From: Candidatus Gastranaerophilales bacterium
GTDB lineage: Bacteria > Cyanobacteriota > Vampirovibrionia > Gastranaerophilales > Gastranaerophilaceae
DNA: 64,000 bases
Assembly: GCA_900769355.1 (NCBI GenBank)
Contig: CAAGGG010000023.1
Coordinates: forward strand, 1 to 64,000
Direction: 5' to 3'
This document shows positions 34,957 to 43,790 of the stretch, piece after piece; position 1 is the first letter of the stretch; each line of letters opens with the position of its first letter. The notes under the pieces were generated by a model. It saw only the letters and a program-made list of their open reading frames with translations, did not search any database and was not told the DNA's origin. Made by a program: the position numbers and the translations under genes.

Positions 34957-35604
34957 TTGTCGGGGGGGGGCAAAGGCTTAGCTTTTACTTTAGCTGAAGT
35001 CCTTATTACTCTTGGAATTATTGGCGTTGTTGCGGCGCTGACTTTGCCTAACTTGGTCGCAAATTATAAAAAACAGGTTTTAGTTACCCAGTTGAAAGCT
35101 GAAGTCAATATAGTAGAGAATTCATTTAAGAAAATTTTAGCAAATGAAGGAGTGGACGATCTAAATAATACTCCACTATTTAATGTAAGTGGTTTTGACA
35201 AAGATTATTATATTTCTCAAACAGGTTTTAGTGAAATTTCTAATGACTCTGAAATGGAATTTGCCAAAGAAATAAGAAAGAAAAGGCGTTCTAACCCTTA
35301 TCCTATATTTTATTTAAATAATGGGAGCTGTTTTGCTGTTATGGGGAATAGGATGTCAAAAACTTCTCCATATTATCCGGTAGTATATGTTGATGTGAAT
35401 TGTGATAAAAATCCTAATAGTTTAGGTTACGATCAATTCGCGATTCAGCTTAATAGCTTCGGACAATTAAAAAAAACAAAACCATCTATTACTTTATGTA
35501 ACGAGGCTACTCGAAAACAATCTATAAGTTTTGTGCTCAGTGAGTATATTGGATTCGCTTGTTTTAATAAAATAGTACAAGATGGCTGGAAAATAAATTA
35601 TTGA
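34957..35604 (+). CDS. Type II/IV pseudopilin, switched out of frame by a poly-G tract
   Basis: The pilin frame encodes LAFTLAEVLITLGIIGVVAA, then a basic YKKQ turn, a helix and a globular C-terminal domain with Cys pairs (FVLSEYIGFACFNK near the end). ATG 34932 has a perfect AAAGGAG and a good promoter, but runs through GTT GTC and nine G into a stop at 34995. With 8 or 11 G it would read straight into the pilin, giving a leader of about 16 residues before the FTLAE cleavage site. The coordinates given start at a TTG (34957) that opens the pilin frame without a ribosome site. The gene is therefore best read as phase-variable and currently off or weakly expressed. Confidence 0.75.
   Translation: MSGGGKGLAFTLAEVLITLGIIGVVAALTLPNLVANYKKQVLVTQLKAEVNIVENSFKKILANEGVDDLNNTPLFNVSGFDKDYYISQTGFSEISNDSEMEFAKEIRKKRRSNPYPIFYLNNGSCFAVMGNRMSKTSPYYPVVYVDVNCDKNPNSLGYDQFAIQLNSFGQLKKTKPSITLCNEATRKQSISFVLSEYIGFACFNKIVQDGWKINY
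34962..34970 (+). repeat. Homopolymeric G9 tract in pilin leader
   Basis: Nine G between the ribosome-site-bearing ATG and the prepilin signal. In-frame lengths are 8 and 11, the same as for the pilin gene 4 kb upstream. No other G run of this size occurs in the window. Confidence 0.9.
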
Positions 35605-35673
35605 AGCTTGTTCTGTGTCCATTTTGCTTATTCACTTTCCTTAATATTTCGTTATTTTTTTACGCGTTTAAGT

Positions 35674-35679
35674 TATAAT
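35674..35679 (+). promoter_or_regulatory. -10 box of dapA
   Basis: TATAAT about 43 bp before the dapA ATG. No good -35 hexamer is visible at the usual spacing. Confidence 0.45.
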
Positions 35680-35721
35680 AAAACGATGTAGGGATAGACT
35701 TTAAAAGGGAAAGAGGTTTAT

Positions 35722-36627
35722 ATGGCATTAAGATATGATGCAGGCGAAGTTATAACCGCAATGGTTACTCCATTTAATTCCAAAAGAGAAATTGACTATG
35801 ATAAAGCGGAAGAGCTTACGAAGTATTTGATAAATAACGGTAGCGATGCATTATTGGTTGCTGGAACGACAGGCGAAGGCCCGACTCTTACGCATGAAGA
35901 AGAATTTGAGCTTTTGAGCACTGTAAAAAGAGCTAATGCAAACAAAGCTAAAATTATTATGAATGCAGGTTCAAATTCGACAGAAACAGCTGTGCGTTCT
36001 GCAAAATGGGCTCAAAAAGAAGATGTTGATGCTATTTTGTCAGTTGTTCCATACTATAACAAGCCATCACAAAACGGCATGATAGAACACTTTTCAGCAA
36101 TTGCGGAAAGCGTCGATTTGCCGATTATTCTCTACAATATCCCCGGACGTACAGGTGTAAACATGCTTCCTGAAACAGTTGCAACTTTGGCTGAAAAATA
36201 TTCAAATATTGTTGCTATTAAGCAAAGTTGCGGAAATATGGACGCAATTACAGAAATGAAATTGTATTGTCCTGAAGATTTTTCAATCTATTCTGGTGAT
36301 GACAGTTTGACGCTTCCAATGATGTCATTGGGTGCAAGAGGCGTGATTTCAGTAGCTTCTCATATCTTTGGTAAAGAATTGAAATCTATGATTAGAAATT
36401 ATAAAACAGGAAACTCTATTGCTGCATTGAATATGCATAAAAGATTGTATCCTGCGTTTAAAAAATTGTTTATGGCTCCAAATCCGACTCCTGTTAAAGC
36501 TGCACTTGCTCATAACGGAATAATTGAAAATGTCGTCAGACGTCCGCTTGTTGAGCTTTCTCAGGCAGATAAAAAAGAATTATTTATGGTGCTTGACGAA
36601 GTTAAAATTAGCCAAGATGAACTATAA
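35722..36627 (+). CDS. dapA: 4-hydroxy-tetrahydrodipicolinate synthase
   Basis: 301 residues, family length. Motifs are ALLVAGTTGEGPTLTHEEE, the catalytic Tyr in LYNIPGRTGVNM, the Schiff-base Lys in IVAIKQSCGNM, and YSGDDSLTLPMMSLGARGVI. It condenses pyruvate and aspartate semialdehyde in the lysine/DAP pathway, supplying MurE. A GAAAGAGG Shine-Dalgarno precedes the ATG. It is followed 77 bp later by secD, probably under separate control. Confidence 0.96.
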   Translation: MALRYDAGEVITAMVTPFNSKREIDYDKAEELTKYLINNGSDALLVAGTTGEGPTLTHEEEFELLSTVKRANANKAKIIMNAGSNSTETAVRSAKWAQKEDVDAILSVVPYYNKPSQNGMIEHFSAIAESVDLPIILYNIPGRTGVNMLPETVATLAEKYSNIVAIKQSCGNMDAITEMKLYCPEDFSIYSGDDSLTLPMMSLGARGVISVASHIFGKELKSMIRNYKTGNSIAALNMHKRLYPAFKKLFMAPNPTPVKAALAHNGIIENVVRRPLVELSQADKKELFMVLDEVKISQDEL

Positions 36628-36704
36628 ATAAATTTTCATATTTGTAATAAATATAGAAATAAACTAAAAAAATAAAATCAGATATATAAGAAAAGGACAA
36701 AAAA

Positions 36705-38012
36705 ATGAAAAACAAAATTTTGATGTTTTGGTTTATCGTAGCGATAGTGATTGTATCATCAATTCTTATCCTTGTTAAACCGACAAAATTAGGACTTGAC
36801 TTGGTTGGAGGTTCAAGACTTGTGCTTGAAGCCGAAACAACTGATTCAATTGCCAAAATTACACCTGATGTTATGAACAGATTGCAATTCGCAATCGAGC
36901 AACGTGTAAACAAGCTCGGTGTTGCAGAAACTGTTGTTCAACAGGTTGGTGAAAAAAGATTGTTAATCGAAATTCCAAACGTTACTGATTTGAAAGAAGC
37001 AAAAGCTTTTATTGGTGAAACTGCTCAATTGGAATTCAAAAAAGAAGGTAAAGCTGCTGACGGCTCACCTATCTGGGTTTCTACAGGCTTAACAGGGCAA
37101 GACTTGGCGAAATCAACTCTTAGCACTGATGCATCAGGGCAATGGGTTGTTTCTTTGGAATTTAACGCTGCCGGAGCTAAAAAGTTCGCGGATTTGACAA
37201 AATCTCTTGTTGGACAGCAAATGGCTATCTTCTTTGATGGCGAACTTCAATCAGCTCCTCGTGTAAACGAAGCTATTTACGGCGGTAAAGCTCAAATTTC
37301 AGGCGGTGACAGCGGATTTGCTTATGATGAAGCTGAAAGAATGGTAAACTTGCTTAATGCAGGTGCTTTGCCTGTTCCGGCTAAAATTGTTGAAGAAAAC
37401 ACAGTTGGCCCAACTCTTGGTGCTGATAGTGTTGCAAAATCTAAAAAAGCCGGTATAATCGGTCTTTCTGCCGTAATGTTATTTATGATTGCGTTCTATC
37501 ACGTTCCTGGTTTGATTGCAGATATCGCATTGATTATTTATAGTTTAATCTTGTTTGCGTTGTTCAAAACAATCCCTGTAACCTTGACTCTAGCCGGTAT
37601 TGCTGGTTTTATCCTGTCAATCGGTATGGCGGTAGATGCAAACATTCTTATCTTTGAAAGAACTAAGGAAGAATTGAGAGAAGGCAGAAACTTGTTCACT
37701 GCTATCAATTCAGGTTTTGACAGAGCATTCACAAGTATTTTCGATTCAAACATGACAACAATTATCACTTGTACAATCCTTTATTTGCTTGGAACAAGTG
37801 TTGTTAAAGGTTTTGCATTAACTCTTGCAATCGGTGTTATCGTATCAATGTTCAGTGCAATTACAGTTACTAAAAACTTTATGCACTTGATATTTGGTAC
37901 AGGCGAACTTAAACACCCTGCATTATTCGGTTTGAGAAGTGATGAAATCGGACAAAGTTATGAAGCGTCTGAAACAAAACGTGAAAAAGCTCGTTTTGGT
38001 ATTTTGGACTAA
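36705..38012 (+). CDS. secD: Protein translocase subunit SecD
   Basis: 435 residues, the short SecD form. The N-terminal span is followed by GLDLVGGSRLVLEAE, the periplasmic P1 region (VEQRVNKLGVAE-like IEQRVNKLGVAETVVQQVG), and five more spans with LNAGALPVPAKIVEE, FILSIGMAVDANILIFERTKEE cut short, and the TTIITC segment. It works with SecF to pull exported proteins into the periplasm. SD AAAGGA. It lies 29 bp before secF. Confidence 0.95.
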   Translation: MKNKILMFWFIVAIVIVSSILILVKPTKLGLDLVGGSRLVLEAETTDSIAKITPDVMNRLQFAIEQRVNKLGVAETVVQQVGEKRLLIEIPNVTDLKEAKAFIGETAQLEFKKEGKAADGSPIWVSTGLTGQDLAKSTLSTDASGQWVVSLEFNAAGAKKFADLTKSLVGQQMAIFFDGELQSAPRVNEAIYGGKAQISGGDSGFAYDEAERMVNLLNAGALPVPAKIVEENTVGPTLGADSVAKSKKAGIIGLSAVMLFMIAFYHVPGLIADIALIIYSLILFALFKTIPVTLTLAGIAGFILSIGMAVDANILIFERTKEELREGRNLFTAINSGFDRAFTSIFDSNMTTIITCTILYLLGTSVVKGFALTLAIGVIVSMFSAITVTKNFMHLIFGTGELKHPALFGLRSDEIGQSYEASETKREKARFGILD

Positions 38013-38041
38013 TGAATTGAGAAATTAGAAAGGTAAAAACA

Positions 38042-39028
38042 ATGATAAATACAGGTAAAAAACACTTGGTTCATGTTGTAAAATATAGATGGTGGTGGAT
38101 GCTTCTAACGACAATCCTTCTAGTCCCTGGGATTATCGCAATGATTTATTCATCAGTAACTTATGCAAACCATGCACCTTTGAAAGTTGGTATCGATTAC
38201 ACTGGTGGTACGATTTTGCAATACGGACTTGAACAAAAACTTAATAATAGTGATGTTACAAAAACTAGAGATAAGTTGGAAAAAGTCGGGATTGAAAATC
38301 CTTACATTCAGATTTTGAACGTAAACAACACTCAACAAGAAAATACAAAATCTAATATTAACTCAATAATTTCTATCAGAACGAAATTTATTGATAAAGA
38401 TGCAAACACAACTGAGGTTATTACAGATCAGTTGAAAAGCGAATACCAAAACCCTGAATTGATTTCAGTTAGTTCTGTTGGACCTACAATGGGTAAAGAG
38501 TTGTTTAAAAACTCATTGATTGCAGTGACTTTGGCATTCTTAGGAATTGTTGCTTATTTGTCATTCAGATTTAGATTTGATTATGCATTGGCTGCGATTT
38601 TAGGCGTATTTCATGACGTTGTGTTTGTAGTGGGTGTATTTTCAATTCTCGGACTTTTGTATAATGTTCAGGTTGACGGCTTGTTTATTACAGCAATTTT
38701 GACCGTAATCGGTTTTTCTGTTCACGATACAATCGTTGTATTCGACAGAATTCGTGAAAATTTGAGATACTACTCAAAGAAAATGTCGTTTGGAGAAATT
38801 GTTGATGCGTCAGTAAATCAAACTTTGACAAGAAGTATCAATACATCATTAACTACATTGATTACATTGTTGGCACTATACCTTTGGGGTGGTGTTACAA
38901 CAAAAGACTTCGTTCTTTGTATGATTTTAGGTATCGCAATCGGAACATATTCAAGTATCTTCTTCTGCAGTATGTTGGTTGATTTCTGGAATGACAAGCA
39001 ACAAAATGCGGTTAAGACAGTTGCTTAA
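38042..39028 (+). CDS. secF: Protein translocase subunit SecF
   Basis: 328 residues. An N-terminal span is followed by GIDYTGGTILQYG, a periplasmic domain and five spans with VGPTMGKEL, LTVIGFSVHDTIVVFDRIRE and the ITSINTSLTT-like RSINTSLTTLITLLALYLWG. It partners SecD. AGAAAGGT ribosome site. A terminator directly downstream ends the chromosomal part before the accessory island. Confidence 0.96.
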   Translation: MINTGKKHLVHVVKYRWWWMLLTTILLVPGIIAMIYSSVTYANHAPLKVGIDYTGGTILQYGLEQKLNNSDVTKTRDKLEKVGIENPYIQILNVNNTQQENTKSNINSIISIRTKFIDKDANTTEVITDQLKSEYQNPELISVSSVGPTMGKELFKNSLIAVTLAFLGIVAYLSFRFRFDYALAAILGVFHDVVFVVGVFSILGLLYNVQVDGLFITAILTVIGFSVHDTIVVFDRIRENLRYYSKKMSFGEIVDASVNQTLTRSINTSLTTLITLLALYLWGGVTTKDFVLCMILGIAIGTYSSIFFCSMLVDFWNDKQQNAVKTVA

Positions 39029-39048
39029 TTTTAATTAAAAAGAAACAA

Positions 39049-39079
39049 AAAAGACCTCTTTTTATAGAGGTCTTTTTTT
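39049..39079 (+). terminator. secDF terminator
   Basis: AAAAGACCTCT (39049-39059) pairs perfectly with AGAGGTCTTTT (39066-39076), followed by further T. It marks the left edge of the accessory region. Confidence 0.92.
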
Positions 39080-39239
39080 ATGTGTAAAAGTGGAATGATT
39101 TAGATATGTATTGTCCGTTTCATGAATAAAATAATAATCTCACTATTTTTTCAAGGTGTTTGATTTTTGAAAAATATATTAAAGAATTCATATAAACAGA
39201 TGATGTTGTTGCATATAACATATATTTATAATTAACATT

Positions 39240-41786
39240 ATGTCGACAAAAACATCGTTACTGCAAGAACTTAAATTTAAAGGAATATGGCGTTCGTATC
39301 AACAAAGAGTTTTAAATGAATTAGATTATCATTTAGATGATAGTAAACTGAATATAGTGGCTGCACCAGGAGCTGGAAAAACCATTTTAGGTATTGAAGT
39401 TTTACGCAGACTTAATAATCCGGTATTTATTTTAACCCCTACTATAACTATAAAAAATCAGTGGAAACAAAGAATTATTGACAATTTTTTGCCGGAATAT
39501 GTACAAAAAGAACTTGTAAGCACTGACATAAAAGATTTAACTGAAATAACGATTTCTACTTATCAGGCTTTACATTCTTTGTATAAAGACCATACTGAAA
39601 GAGAAATTTTTATAAAGAAAATTAAAAAGCTTGGTATTAATACTTTAATTCTTGATGAGGCACATCATTTAAGGACAGAATGGTGGGCAACTTTGAATAA
39701 TTTATATTCAGAATTAAATAATAAAAATTTTAAAATCGTATCGTTAACAGGCACTCCGCCATACGATGTTTCGCCAGCAGAATGGGAAAATTATAACTCT
39801 CTTTGTGGACCGGTAGATGCAGAAATCTCAATTCCGGAACTTGTAAAAGAAGGTGATTTATGTCCTCATCAAGATTTAATTTATTTTTCAAATTTAACAA
39901 AAGAAGAACAGCAGACAGTTTTTGATTTTGAAGAAAAAAGAAACTCTTTTTTTAAAGATATTTCACAACATTCTGACGTTTTGTACGCAATCGAGGGATC
40001 TGAATTTATAAATAATTTAGATGATAATACGGATATAATATATAAAGATACAAGTTTTACGGTTGCATTAATTTCATATCTCTTAAATGAAGATTCTCTG
40101 AGTGTGAATGCGAGGATTTTAACAGAATTTTTAGGATTAAATATAGAACAAATTCCAAAATTTGATTACGAAATTGCAGAAGTTTTATTTAGCGGAATAA
40201 TAGGGAAATTTCAAACATATTTTAAAAATGTTCCTTTAATAAAAAGAAAATTAAAAGAATACAAATTAATTAATGGAAAAACTGTCGATTTTACAGGAAA
40301 AGTTGATTTTAAAAAACTCTTTGCAAGAAGCAAAAACAAATTAGATGCAATATATAAAATTACTGATTTTGAATATAAAAATCTGGGTAAAGATTTACGT
40401 GAAGTTGTCTTGCTGGATTATATCGGGAAAGGCGACAGCGAGGGACTCAACATATTAACAGTATTTGACAAAATACAAAAATTAAATATTCCTTGTGCAA
40501 TTTTGACGGGCTCTCTTTATGTTATTCCTAAAACTTCAAAAGAAAAATTATACGAAATATTAAATAAAAAAAACATAGATAATTCCAAAGTTTTAACCTC
40601 AGAATTTAGCAAAGATTATTTGCGAGTTGAAATTTATGGAAATGTTGATATTGTTTCTGTAATGACAGAATTATTTGAAGCGGGTTCAATTAATATTTTG
40701 ATTGGAACAGCTGCATTATTAGGTGAAGGTTGGGATTCGCCATGTGTTAATACTCTTATAATTGCTAGTGTTGTCGGTTCGTTTATGTTATCTAACCAAA
40801 TGCGAGGACGTGCTTTAAGAATAGATAAAAATAATCCGCACAAAACGTCTAATATTTGGCATTTAGTTTCATTATTAAATAATGAACAATCCCCGGATTT
40901 GTGCACTATTGAAAAAAGATTTAATACATTTGAAGGAATAAGTTACAAAGATGATAGAATTCAAAGCGGGATAGAGCGTCTTGGACTTAATACTAAGTAT
41001 ATAGATACAGTAAACTGTAAAAAATTGAATGAGACAATATTAAAATATTCAAAAAACAGAAATAGTTTAAACGACAAATGGCAACAAGTATTCAAAAAGA
41101 GTAAAATAACAGAAACTAATATGGCTCCACAAGTTTACGACGTTATATTGGGGAATGAAACTCAGCAAACAATTGTTTGTGCTGATATCCCTAAATGGTG
41201 CATTGGATTAGAATATTTTATAAAAAAATGTAGTATTTCAAGAAAAAAACAGAACATTAATTTTCTAGAAAAATTGTTTTTGCGAACTTGTAATCATTTT
41301 AAACTTATACCAAATAACTATACAAGCATAATAAAACATAATTTTGTGCAGTATGAACGTGAAAATATTTTAGAAAGTATTGCAAATTCTCTTTTAACTG
41401 TATTATTTGATTTGTCACTGATAAAAACTGATTATAAGCGTATTAGCCTGAAAATTAATACAGAATTGAATTCCAAATTTTATATTACATTAATTGGTTG
41501 TTCAAATTATGAAAGGAATATTTTTATAAAAGCCTTTAATGAAATATTTTGTATAAATGATAAGAACAGATATATTATCAAATTAAATTATAAGTACATT
41601 GCAATTCCGGAATGTATAGCAACGCATCGCAAACATGTAGAACAGTTTGTTAAATATCTGGAAGAAAAAGTAGGATATTGTGATATAATCTACACAAGAA
41701 ATCCGCAAAATTATAAAGAATTATTGAATGCGAAATTCAATGCACTTAATTGTGGACAGGTTAAACAAAGCAGAGTATGGATATGA
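39240..41786 (+). CDS. SF2 DEAD/DEAH-type helicase of a helicase-J-PspA operon
   Basis: 848 residues. RecA-like domain 1 has motif I APGAGKT (42-48), DEAH in LILDEAHHLRTEWW (139-142) and SLTGTPPYD as motif III. Domain 2 (about 390-540) has LIGTAALLGEGWDSPCVNTL and the motif VI-like MLSNQMRGRALRID. The remaining 300 residues are lysine-rich and unrecognised. No nuclease motif is visible. TATAAT at 39227-39232 ends 7 nt before the ATG with no ribosome site, suggesting a leaderless mRNA. It overlaps the J-domain gene by 10 bp. Accessory composition and linkage to PspA suggest stress or phage defence; this is inference. Confidence 0.75.
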   Translation: MSTKTSLLQELKFKGIWRSYQQRVLNELDYHLDDSKLNIVAAPGAGKTILGIEVLRRLNNPVFILTPTITIKNQWKQRIIDNFLPEYVQKELVSTDIKDLTEITISTYQALHSLYKDHTEREIFIKKIKKLGINTLILDEAHHLRTEWWATLNNLYSELNNKNFKIVSLTGTPPYDVSPAEWENYNSLCGPVDAEISIPELVKEGDLCPHQDLIYFSNLTKEEQQTVFDFEEKRNSFFKDISQHSDVLYAIEGSEFINNLDDNTDIIYKDTSFTVALISYLLNEDSLSVNARILTEFLGLNIEQIPKFDYEIAEVLFSGIIGKFQTYFKNVPLIKRKLKEYKLINGKTVDFTGKVDFKKLFARSKNKLDAIYKITDFEYKNLGKDLREVVLLDYIGKGDSEGLNILTVFDKIQKLNIPCAILTGSLYVIPKTSKEKLYEILNKKNIDNSKVLTSEFSKDYLRVEIYGNVDIVSVMTELFEAGSINILIGTAALLGEGWDSPCVNTLIIASVVGSFMLSNQMRGRALRIDKNNPHKTSNIWHLVSLLNNEQSPDLCTIEKRFNTFEGISYKDDRIQSGIERLGLNTKYIDTVNCKKLNETILKYSKNRNSLNDKWQQVFKKSKITETNMAPQVYDVILGNETQQTIVCADIPKWCIGLEYFIKKCSISRKKQNINFLEKLFLRTCNHFKLIPNNYTSIIKHNFVQYERENILESIANSLLTVLFDLSLIKTDYKRISLKINTELNSKFYITLIGCSNYERNIFIKAFNEIFCINDKNRYIIKLNYKYIAIPECIATHRKHVEQFVKYLEEKVGYCDIIYTRNPQNYKELLNAKFNALNCGQVKQSRVWI

Positions 41787-42115
41787 GCTTATTTAAAAGA
41801 ATAGAAAACATAATAAAAAGTAATATAAATCATAAAAATGATGTAAACATAAATATTGATGCTTATGAAGATATTTACTATAATGATTCTAATGATATTC
41901 CAAATAAAGAAAATGAATTGGAGAAAAAATATTATAAAGTTTTGGAATTAGAATATGGGTCAGATTTCAAAGAAATAAAAAAAGCGTATAAACGCTTACT
42001 AAAAAAATATCACCCTGATTTATTTCAAAACAAACCCGAAAAATTAAAAACTGCACAAGAGGTTACAAGACGAATAAATGAAGCATATACATATTTTGAA
42101 AGGAAATACTTATGA
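41777..42115 (+). CDS. J-domain protein
   Basis: 112 residues. An Asn/Asp/Lys-rich N-terminal half (1-48) leads to a C-terminal J domain: YYKVLELEYGSDFKEIKKAY, HPD in LLKKYHPDLF, and helix IV RINEAYTYFERKYL. It lacks zinc and peptide-binding domains, so it likely recruits DnaK to a specific partner, the neighbouring helicase or PspA being obvious candidates. Its start is inside the helicase gene and its stop overlaps the pspA ATG (ATGA), so the three products are translationally coupled. Confidence 0.8.
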   Translation: MDMSLFKRIENIIKSNINHKNDVNINIDAYEDIYYNDSNDIPNKENELEKKYYKVLELEYGSDFKEIKKAYKRLLKKYHPDLFQNKPEKLKTAQEVTRRINEAYTYFERKYL

Positions 42116-42864
42116 ACTTATTAACTAGAATTTTTAAATTTATGCAATCAGAAGCACACTCACTTGTTTCAAAATTTGAAGATCCTGTAAAATTAATTGA
42201 GCAAGGCATTCGTGATTTAAAGAAAGATTTTGATGAATCTATGAAAAGCGTTGCTCAAATAAAAGCAATCGCAATCGGAGCTAAAAAAGAACTTGAAACA
42301 AAAAAACAAATTGCCGCAGATTATGAGCAGAAAGCAATGTTGCTTTTGCAGAAAGCGAAAAATGGTGAGTTAGAAGAAGCAGAGGCAGACAGACTAGCCG
42401 CAGAAGCTTTAAAGAAACGACAAGAAGCATTAAAAGAAGTTGAAAAACTTACAAATGATGTAAAAAACTATGATGCATCATTAGAACAAATGAGTAAAAA
42501 GATATTAGAACTTAAAAATAAAATTAAAGACTCAGAAAATGAATATAATTCACTAAAAGCTCGTGCAACCGTTGCAAGAACAACAAAGAAAGTTAATCAA
42601 CAATTGTCATCAGTCGGTTCAGACTCAACAATGTCAATGATAGAAGATATGAAAACAAAAATTAATGCAGAAGAAAATCTAGCACAAGCATACGGAGAAG
42701 TAGCCGGAGTTGAAACATCAATAGATGACGAAATAAATAAAGCGATTGGAACAGATATAGATATACAAAAATCTTTGACAGAAATGAAGCAAAAATTGAT
42801 AGCTAATCCGAATTCTCAAAATGTTGACAGTATAGAAGATTTAAAAAAGGATTTGGATTCTTAA
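42112..42864 (+). CDS. PspA/IM30 family membrane-remodelling protein
   Basis: 250 residues. MNLLTRIFKFMQSEAHSLVS is the amphipathic membrane-binding helix typical of PspA/Vipp1, followed by EDPVKLIEQGIRDLKKDFDE and a long coiled coil (about 25-215). It lacks the C-terminal extension of chloroplast/cyanobacterial Vipp1. Family members polymerise on membranes as ESCRT-III-like filaments and protect the proton gradient. It is the last gene of the helicase-J-PspA operon, with a 4-bp overlap. After it, 42865-43126 holds no gene that I can support. Confidence 0.9.
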   Translation: MNLLTRIFKFMQSEAHSLVSKFEDPVKLIEQGIRDLKKDFDESMKSVAQIKAIAIGAKKELETKKQIAADYEQKAMLLLQKAKNGELEEAEADRLAAEALKKRQEALKEVEKLTNDVKNYDASLEQMSKKILELKNKIKDSENEYNSLKARATVARTTKKVNQQLSSVGSDSTMSMIEDMKTKINAEENLAQAYGEVAGVETSIDDEINKAIGTDIDIQKSLTEMKQKLIANPNSQNVDSIEDLKKDLDS

Positions 42865-43126
42865 AATAAAATCTTATTTGTAGACTTTGCCAAAAGGATC
42901 ATTTTATCCGTACAATTCCCACACAGAGCTAAAAGGCAATAATAATTTACCCCACCCCCAACTTTTCTAAATAATAATTCTAACCGTTCAAACCAAACCA
43001 CTTGATAAAATACACACACATTACTATAATTTAACACACAGAATAAGATGTAATTAACTACGAGATGGAGATGGTAAAAATATAGTATTAATATGGATTC
43101 AATAACTCCTATTGAAGAATAAAAAA

Positions 43127-43594
43127 TTATTTGCTATTGAGTGAAATCAAAGTTCTAAAATCTTTCCCAGAAAGAAAGCGAATGTTATTAATGTCAATTC
43201 GCTTTAATCTATCTAATTCAAAAGCAATATAGCATATATTGTTTATTATATTTTTTGTATGCTTGCCTCTTCTAAATTTTGCAACAATTGTACTTGGAGT
43301 TGAGTGTAGCATTATATCATTTTCCAGAGCTGGAAATTGTTTTATCAGTCTGTTTCTTTCGATTTCTTGTTTCTTATAAATATACTCAAGCTCTTCTTTT
43401 AATTCTTTAAAATACCCAATGCAAGATTCAGGTATATTTTCAAAGAGGAGTCCTGCTTCCATAAATTCTCTGAATGAACATTTATCAAATAAAAAACATA
43501 TAGCTTCTGCAGGAGTACCACTGTAATTTGATAATATAAATACTGCACTATAATATTTCTCTGCAATATAGTCTAATTTATTCCATTCATTCAT
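43127..43594 (-). CDS. Hypothetical protein in accessory island
   Basis: 155 residues from ATG 43594, where AAGGAG is correctly placed; an upstream ATG adds only a hydrophobic AT-rich segment. Not recognised. Helical and charged, with five Cys. A middle segment of about residues 70-95 (KELEYIYKKQEIERNRLIK-like) may be coiled coil. It lies downstream of the transposition genes on the same strand and could be cargo of the transposon. No signal peptide. Confidence 0.45.
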   Translation of the reverse strand: MNEWNKLDYIAEKYYSAVFILSNYSGTPAEAICFLFDKCSFREFMEAGLLFENIPESCIGYFKELKEELEYIYKKQEIERNRLIKQFPALENDIMLHSTPSTIVAKFRRGKHTKNIINNICYIAFELDRLKRIDINNIRFLSGKDFRTLISLNSK

Positions 43595-43733
43595 AATATT
43601 ATTACACTCCTTTCTCCGATAATAAAATAAAAAAAAAACAATGTAAACCAAACATTAAGGCAAAGAAGTGCCCTCGGCTTTCATCATCAAATAATCAAGT
43701 GCAAACTTATTAATATCTTATTAAGGAACAGAA

Positions 43734-43785
43734 TTTAACACCTATTGAATATTCCTTGAACGGTCATTTTAACCCTCTTTTGAAT
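43734..43785. repeat. TTGAAC array 1 (11-12 bp spacing)
   Basis: TTTAAC at 43734, TTGAAT at 43745, TTGAAC at 43756, TTTAAC at 43768 and TTGAAT at 43780 are spaced 11, 11, 12 and 12 bp, just beyond the stop of the core-binding gene. The same hexamers form arrays inside two genes of the element. Confidence 0.65.
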
Positions 43786-43790
43786 AATTT

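Noticed and set aside
30758..34970. Poly-G tracts dismissed as simple assembly errors
   Set aside because: An error cannot be excluded from sequence alone, but both tracts lie in the same functional place of two paralogous genes and share the same in-frame lengths, so I kept them as findings.
42865..43126. Coding capacity downstream of pspA
   Set aside because: No frame with a start, ribosome site and protein-like composition was found; only short AT-rich frames.
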